From: an uncultured Lachnospiraceae bacterium
Lineage (GTDB): Bacteria; Bacillota; Clostridia; Lachnospirales; Lachnospiraceae
Length of the DNA stretch: 56,470 bases
Assembly: GCA_910589635.1 (NCBI GenBank)
Contig: CAJUTD010000009.1
Coordinates: 1 to 56,470, forward strand
Direction: 5' to 3'
The notes under the pieces were generated by a model. That model did not search any database. It was not told the origin of the DNA and worked only from the letters and a program-made list of their open reading frames with translations. Positions 53,351 through 56,470 of this stretch are shown in pieces; positions within the stretch are counted from its first letter, which is position 1; each line of letters opens with the position of its first letter. Made by a program: the position numbers and the translations under genes.

Positions 53351-53763
53351 CCGTGCGAGGTAAGAGCGTCGTTGATATCAGCGATTCCTTTTTTGTTTTC
53401 AATTCCGTCAATCAGATACAGATCCCTTCCGCGGTTTCCGCTGAGAGCGGCGCAGTTTCCGCTTTTAAGCAGAATTTGAGTTTCCTCAAATGTCATGTCC
53501 AAAGAACGCGAAATGCGGATAAGCATATTGCGGGAAGGATTCATTTTACGAGATAAAATCTTATGGAAGGTTGCCGTGTTCATACCTGCAAGTCCGGCAA
53601 TTGCGTCTATTGGTCGGTTCTGCCGTCCAATCATTTCATTCAAACAATCCGTCAAAGTGGGAAGTTTTGCCATTGTTTCCAATTCTTCAATGGTGTATTC
53701 TCCGCTACGAATCATTTTTACAATCATCTCTGTTTTTAAACAACTTTTATCAGAAATACTCAT
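53323..53763 (-). CDS. XRE-type helix-turn-helix protein
   Basis: A 146-residue cytosolic protein with a central helix-turn-helix (about 52-92: IDAIAGLAGMNTATFHKILSRKMNPSRNML). The N-terminal region is helical and the C-terminal part is short and undefined. It converges on the kinase gene and overlaps it by 28 bases. AAAGGATG stands some distance before the ATG. The role is likely transcriptional control, perhaps of its own region; targets are unknown. Confidence 0.75.
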   Translation of the reverse strand: MSISDKSCLKTEMIVKMIRSGEYTIEELETMAKLPTLTDCLNEMIGRQNRPIDAIAGLAGMNTATFHKILSRKMNPSRNMLIRISRSLDMTFEETQILLKSGNCAALSGNRGRDLYLIDGIENKKGIADINDALTSHGYMDLSGRG

Positions 53764-53805
53764 TTCAATTCATCCTTTCTATAAAATATAGTTGGTTAGA
53801 GCGTC

Positions 53806-53835
53806 AAAAACATTGCTTAACAGGCAATGATTTTT
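53806..53835. terminator. Bidirectional hairpin between divergent genes
   Basis: AAAAA-CATTGC (53806-53816) pairs with GCAATG-A-TTTTT (53824-53835). T-runs exist on both strands. It sits upstream of both flanking genes, so it could attenuate either. Confidence 0.55.
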
Positions 53836-53900
53836 GGGCTGTTTGCGTTAAAATCAATATAAATAACCCGTAGACATTTAACATAAAAAGTGAGGACGCC

Positions 53901-54143
53901 ATGAAAATAGAAGATTTATTTGCTATATTGGAAAACGAAGAAGATTTTCAGCAGCTCGACAGGGTGCTTACAAAAGAATGCGAAAGGCGTTTAGCCCCAA
54001 TTTGTATGCACTTGCCATCGTCAGAATATGAACAGGTGAGGGATGTGGTTTTTTCTATTGCCTATGCCGCCAAAAAGTCATCTTTTCAAATTGGGTTTAA
54101 GTCGGCCATCCGGCTTCTTTTTGAATGCAGGGATGGCGGATGA
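53901..54143 (+). CDS. Small protein of unknown function, possibly DUF6809-like
   Basis: An 80-residue cytosolic protein, mainly helical (EDLFAILENEEDFQQLDRVL). Charged near the N-terminus, its end (SFQIGFKSAIRLLFE) is more hydrophobic. GTGAGGACGCC precedes the ATG. Its stop directly abuts the end of the convergent XRE gene (54144). The overall pattern resembles small proteins of Lachnospiraceae mobile or accessory loci, but I cannot be sure. Confidence 0.65.
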   Translation: MKIEDLFAILENEEDFQQLDRVLTKECERRLAPICMHLPSSEYEQVRDVVFSIAYAAKKSSFQIGFKSAIRLLFECRDGG

Positions 54144-54464
54144 CTATAGAATCTCGATCATTTTCAATATCTTTTCTTTCTTTTGAATATCACATCTTTT
54201 CAAGGCCCGCAGAATTTCGTGATCAAGCGCCAGGGCGGGATTGCCGTACTGGTCGGACAGCAGGAAATCTATGGAAGTGTCAAGTGAATTTGCAATAGAA
54301 AGAAGGACGTTTAAACTGGCTTTGGTGTGATTGTTTTCAATATTGCTGATATGCGAGGTGTTGCATCCAACCATTTCGGCAAGGCTGTCTTGTGTCAGGC
54401 CTCTGCGCAGGCGGATTTCTTTCATTTTCAATCCTAGTTTTCCGTAGTCAATTTCTTCTTGCAA
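54144..54464 (-). CDS. XRE-family transcriptional regulator
   Basis: A 106-residue regulator. The HTH domain (about 15-67) is canonical: MKEIRLRRGLTQDSLAEMVG, then CNTSHISNIENNHTKASL. The TTG start at 54464 has AAGGTG upstream; the open frame begins just there. It is divergent from the peptidase/dynamin genes. The two similar repeats 54490-54504 and 54551-54567 in the shared spacer are candidate binding sites. Confidence 0.88.
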   Translation of the reverse strand: MQEEIDYGKLGLKMKEIRLRRGLTQDSLAEMVGCNTSHISNIENNHTKASLNVLLSIANSLDTSIDFLLSDQYGNPALALDHEILRALKRCDIQKKEKILKMIEIL

Positions 54465-54489
54465 TCATAACACCTTCTTTCTTGTCTAT

Positions 54490-54567
54490 GTGAATATATT
54501 TATGTTCTAATTGTAATATTTTCACGGCTGTGTTAGAATTATCCATATAAGTGAAATATATTTATAT
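54490..54567. promoter_or_regulatory. Paired direct repeats, candidate operators for the XRE regulator
   Basis: GTGAA-TATATTTATG (54490-54504) and GTGAAATATATTTATAT (54551-54567) are near-identical direct repeats in the spacer between the regulator and the peptidase genes. One lies just upstream of the -35 box and the other just after the -10 box of the promoter at 54511-54539, so one bound regulator could block both promoters. Confidence 0.55.
54511..54539 (+). promoter_or_regulatory. Sigma-A promoter of the peptidase/dynamin unit
   Basis: TTGTAA (54511-54516), exactly 17 bases, TAGAAT (54534-54539). The transcript would have a leader of about 195 bases, with no gene apart from the small frame at 54686. 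Confidence 0.65.
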
Positions 54568-54685
54568 AGACAATATTTGCAATATGGGGAGTGCATGTAT
54601 GATTTCCCTAAGATAAATAAAATGGTTTGAAAGATAAGCCGGCTGATTAAGAACTCTACCACAAAAGAATTAGGAAGGAGGTTTG

Positions 54686-54766
54686 TTGGAACTGGAAAAC
54701 CATGAATTAAAAACACAAAAGCGAAAGGAGGAATCAAATGTATGGAAAATATGTTTGATGAGATAG
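54686..54766 (+). CDS. Possible 26-residue leader peptide
   Basis: A short frame starting with TTG, four bases after AGGAGG. Product is charged (LENHELKTQKRKEES). Its stop lies 25 bases inside the following peptidase gene, in another frame, and the peptidase's own AGGAGG falls within it. This is the layout of translational coupling. Confidence 0.35.
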   Translation: MELENHELKTQKRKEESNVWKICLMR

Positions 54767-55503
54767 TGATGGGAGCAGATTTAGATGGAGATGGCATTGT
54801 GGACAGCATAGTGACGGGAGTGGACTTTAATGGTGACGGAATTATAGACGCAACGGAAATTATGGATGTGCAGGGGATTAACGTTTGGGATTTTTGTAAT
54901 AATAGTTTTGGATTTGGGAGCATTGGCGACGGTGAAGGTTTTTCTGTAGGGTATGAGCAGTTTTCCTCGTCAGAGACAGATATGGGGCAGGTAATCGGTA
55001 CGCCCGCGGCTGATGAACAGTGCTGGGAATATCAGGGGGAAAGCGGCCCTTGCGCCATTTATGCACAAGTAATGGCATATGAAGGTATGACCGGCGTGGA
55101 TATTGATCCGAAGGCAATGATTGAGGTCGCTGCGGAACAGGGATGGTATAACAATGGAACCACCATGGAAGACATGGATAAAATTTTAAATTATCTGGGC
55201 GCTGAGACAGAAAAAGGATATGGAGGAAGTATGCAGGATTTACAGGAATGCCTGGAAAATGACGGCAGAGTTGTCGTGGCGGTTGATGGCGAAGAAATCT
55301 GGTATGGAAATGCTAAAATATATGCACCCAATAATCCCAACCATGCAGTGGAAGTAATAGGTATTGATTATTCCGGTGAGGAGCCGATGGTAATTATCAA
55401 TGATTCAGGCACTGTAGATGGGCACGCCATTATGATTCCGCAAACCCAGTTTGAGGATGCCTGGGAAGACAGCGGTTGTTTCTATGTTGAGGCATATGCA
55501 TAG
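54742..55503 (+). CDS. Papain-like (C39-type) cysteine peptidase with EF-hand loop
   Basis: A 253-residue protein with no signal peptide. Residues 11-40 contain DxDxDG-type loops; the second, D28-FN30-GD32-GI-ID36-AT-E39, meets the full 12-residue EF-hand pattern. The C39-like domain follows: Gln98 and Cys104 in YQGESGPC, His201 in NPNHAVEVIGIDY, and Asn220/Asp221 as the third residue, so catalysis looks intact. AAAGGAGGAATCAAATGT precedes the ATG at 54742. The unknown gene and a dynamin-like GTPase follow, so it is probably part of one operon under the promoter at 54511. Confidence 0.78.
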   Translation: MENMFDEIVMGADLDGDGIVDSIVTGVDFNGDGIIDATEIMDVQGINVWDFCNNSFGFGSIGDGEGFSVGYEQFSSSETDMGQVIGTPAADEQCWEYQGESGPCAIYAQVMAYEGMTGVDIDPKAMIEVAAEQGWYNNGTTMEDMDKILNYLGAETEKGYGGSMQDLQECLENDGRVVVAVDGEEIWYGNAKIYAPNNPNHAVEVIGIDYSGEEPMVIINDSGTVDGHAIMIPQTQFEDAWEDSGCFYVEAYA

Positions 55504-55562
55504 TACGCAATAAATAATTGACAATATGGCTTGTTAGAAACAGCTATGAAGGAGGAAACATT

Positions 55563-56084
55563 ATGATTTTAATAGAGGATTTTCTCAAAAATATCAATAC
55601 AAGCACTGTTGTGCGCAGCAACATACCGCTAGGGTTGGGAATGGGATTTCCCATGTTGAATATTATGGGGGAGCATTTGCTGGTGTCGGTATTTTACTAC
55701 CGCTCTGTTTTACGCCCAGGCGATCAAACCTTGCTGATGCCGCCGGAATATCAGCTTTCTGTCGATTATCCCAGTGGAAAATTGGTGACGTTTACAAGTC
55801 TCCGTTTAAACCCAGTGTACCAGAAAGTGGCATTTGACAAGCCGGTGGGGACTTTCCGGCATGAGGCCATTCAGAATTTGGAAAGAGAACAATATCAGGA
55901 AAAAAAACAGAATTTGTTTGCACTGATGAATAAATTGATTGCATTTCTTGGAGATGAAGGAGAGTTTGGCGCAGGGGAGGAACAAGAAATGTCAGATCTT
56001 TTCACTTTGATGACAGAACCGTCATTGCACATGTTCTATCAGGCAATGGCACCGCAATTTTATCAGAGATTTATTAGAAAGTGA
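55563..56084 (+). CDS. Unknown protein next to a dynamin-like GTPase
   Basis: I do not recognise this 173-residue cytosolic protein. The N-terminal half is beta-rich and has a hydrophobic stretch (NIPLGLGMGFPMLNIMGEHLLV), the C-terminal half is helical and charged. AAGGAGGAAACATT precedes the ATG at 55563. Its stop is 10 bases before the GTPase start. Tight spacing suggests it acts with the GTPase or peptidase, perhaps as an adaptor; that is inference. Confidence 0.7.
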   Translation: MILIEDFLKNINTSTVVRSNIPLGLGMGFPMLNIMGEHLLVSVFYYRSVLRPGDQTLLMPPEYQLSVDYPSGKLVTFTSLRLNPVYQKVAFDKPVGTFRHEAIQNLEREQYQEKKQNLFALMNKLIAFLGDEGEFGAGEEQEMSDLFTLMTEPSLHMFYQAMAPQFYQRFIRK

Positions 56085-56094
56085 GGTGGCGCAT

Positions 56095-56470
56095 ATGTTT
56101 TTGAAACACAAAGACTTTTTTGATAAGCCTCAGGAAGACGCTGGGAAAATAAAAAAAGAAGACGCTCCAAGAGCCAAGGAAGAAAAGGATTTTTGCTTCC
56201 ATGACGAAAAACTGGCAAATTACTTAAAAATTTTGGAGTCATACTGCCGGGAATCCACAAGAAAAGATTTGTTGGAACAAATAGAATCAGTTCGGGAATA
56301 TATGTCATCCCAAAAATTTACCGTTGCAATTGTCGGTGAATTTAACAGAGGGAAAAGCACGCTGATAAACCGGCTGCTTGGAGCCGAGGTTGTTCCTGTC
56401 AGCGATTTGCCTACCACTGTATGCGCCGTTGAAATTACCGGAAGCGAGCAGGATTATATGCTGTGGTCAG
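56095..56470 (+). CDS. Dynamin-like GTPase, partial at window end
   Basis: The first 125 residues of a longer protein, still open at the window edge. The G1 motif GEFNRGKS is at residues 81-88. The G2 region VSDLPTTVCAVEI follows, as in bacterial dynamin-like proteins, which remodel or tether membranes and include phage-defence and membrane-repair members. An acidic/basic N-terminal extension precedes the GTPase. The binding site is GAGGTGGCGCAT. It forms a run with the unknown and peptidase genes. Confidence 0.85.
   Translation, partial: MFLKHKDFFDKPQEDAGKIKKEDAPRAKEEKDFCFHDEKLANYLKILESYCRESTRKDLLEQIESVREYMSSQKFTVAIVGEFNRGKSTLINRLLGAEVVPVSDLPTTVCAVEITGSEQDYMLWS

Noticed and set aside
1..56470. 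tRNA, rRNA, transposase or integrase genes
   Set aside because: No signature was seen on either strand by reading; a tRNAscan and IS search would be needed to be certain.

Overview
The window looks like a chromosomal piece of a motile, anaerobic, spore-lineage member of the Clostridia, most probably Lachnospiraceae. The signs are moderate GC with strong AGGAGG ribosome binding sites, a BofA homologue, the [FeFe]-hydrogenase maturases HydE and HydG, a Clostridia-style Tad pilus operon (DUF5702, FHA, Flp1-like pilin) and a large DUF6240-like protein beside flagellin. This placement rests on gene content; no rRNA, tRNA, CRISPR array, insertion sequence or complete prophage was seen.

Layout. 1-197: one copy of a dispersed palindromic repeat. 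198-9035: secreted SleB-type hydrolase, membrane chemoreceptor, glucose-6-phosphate isomerase, a small membrane protein, a soluble chemoreceptor paired with a FIST-domain protein, and MurG. 9066-10865: FMN reductase/SCP2 fusion, HIT protein and a possible 36-residue membrane peptide under one promoter with a dyad on its start site. 10888-20533: an eleven-gene Tad/Flp pilus operon on the minus strand with a good sigma-A promoter. It has two prepilin peptidases, two TadE-like pseudopilins and a 57-residue Flp pilin at 15342-15515. 20570-26540: bofA, a YaaL-like gene, fliS, flagellin and a 1035-residue repeat protein with a FliK-like end behind a sigma-28-like promoter.

26665-37261: amidohydrolase, an AAA_14/DUF4143 ATPase, hydE and hydG with structured leaders, a coiled-coil protein and a two-component system. 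37262-37671: a 410-base gene-free stretch with two repeat copies inverted about an 18-bp palindrome. 37672-46655: aconitase-family hydratase, AI-2E-family permease, a TPR/repeat/ATPase protein and glycogen branching enzyme. 46820-53350: a Gly-Pro-rich protein, a methyltransferase, a secreted protein with a degenerate C39-like domain, and a Ser/Thr kinase with zinc ribbon and Sel1 repeats. 53323-56470: two XRE-type regulators, a small unknown protein, then a run of a papain-like peptidase with a perfect EF-hand loop, an unknown protein and a dynamin-like GTPase cut by the window edge.

How the parts fit. The Tad operon is self-contained (peptidase, localisation ATPase, motor ATPase, membrane platform, pilin, pseudopilins, FHA signalling). 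Flagellin, FliS and the repeat protein form a late flagellar group, and the chemoreceptors point to the same motile lifestyle. HydE and HydG imply a hydrogenase elsewhere. The most promising undescribed system is the 53.3-56.5 kb module, in which an XRE regulator appears to control a peptidase/unknown/dynamin operon through near-identical repeats flanking its promoter.
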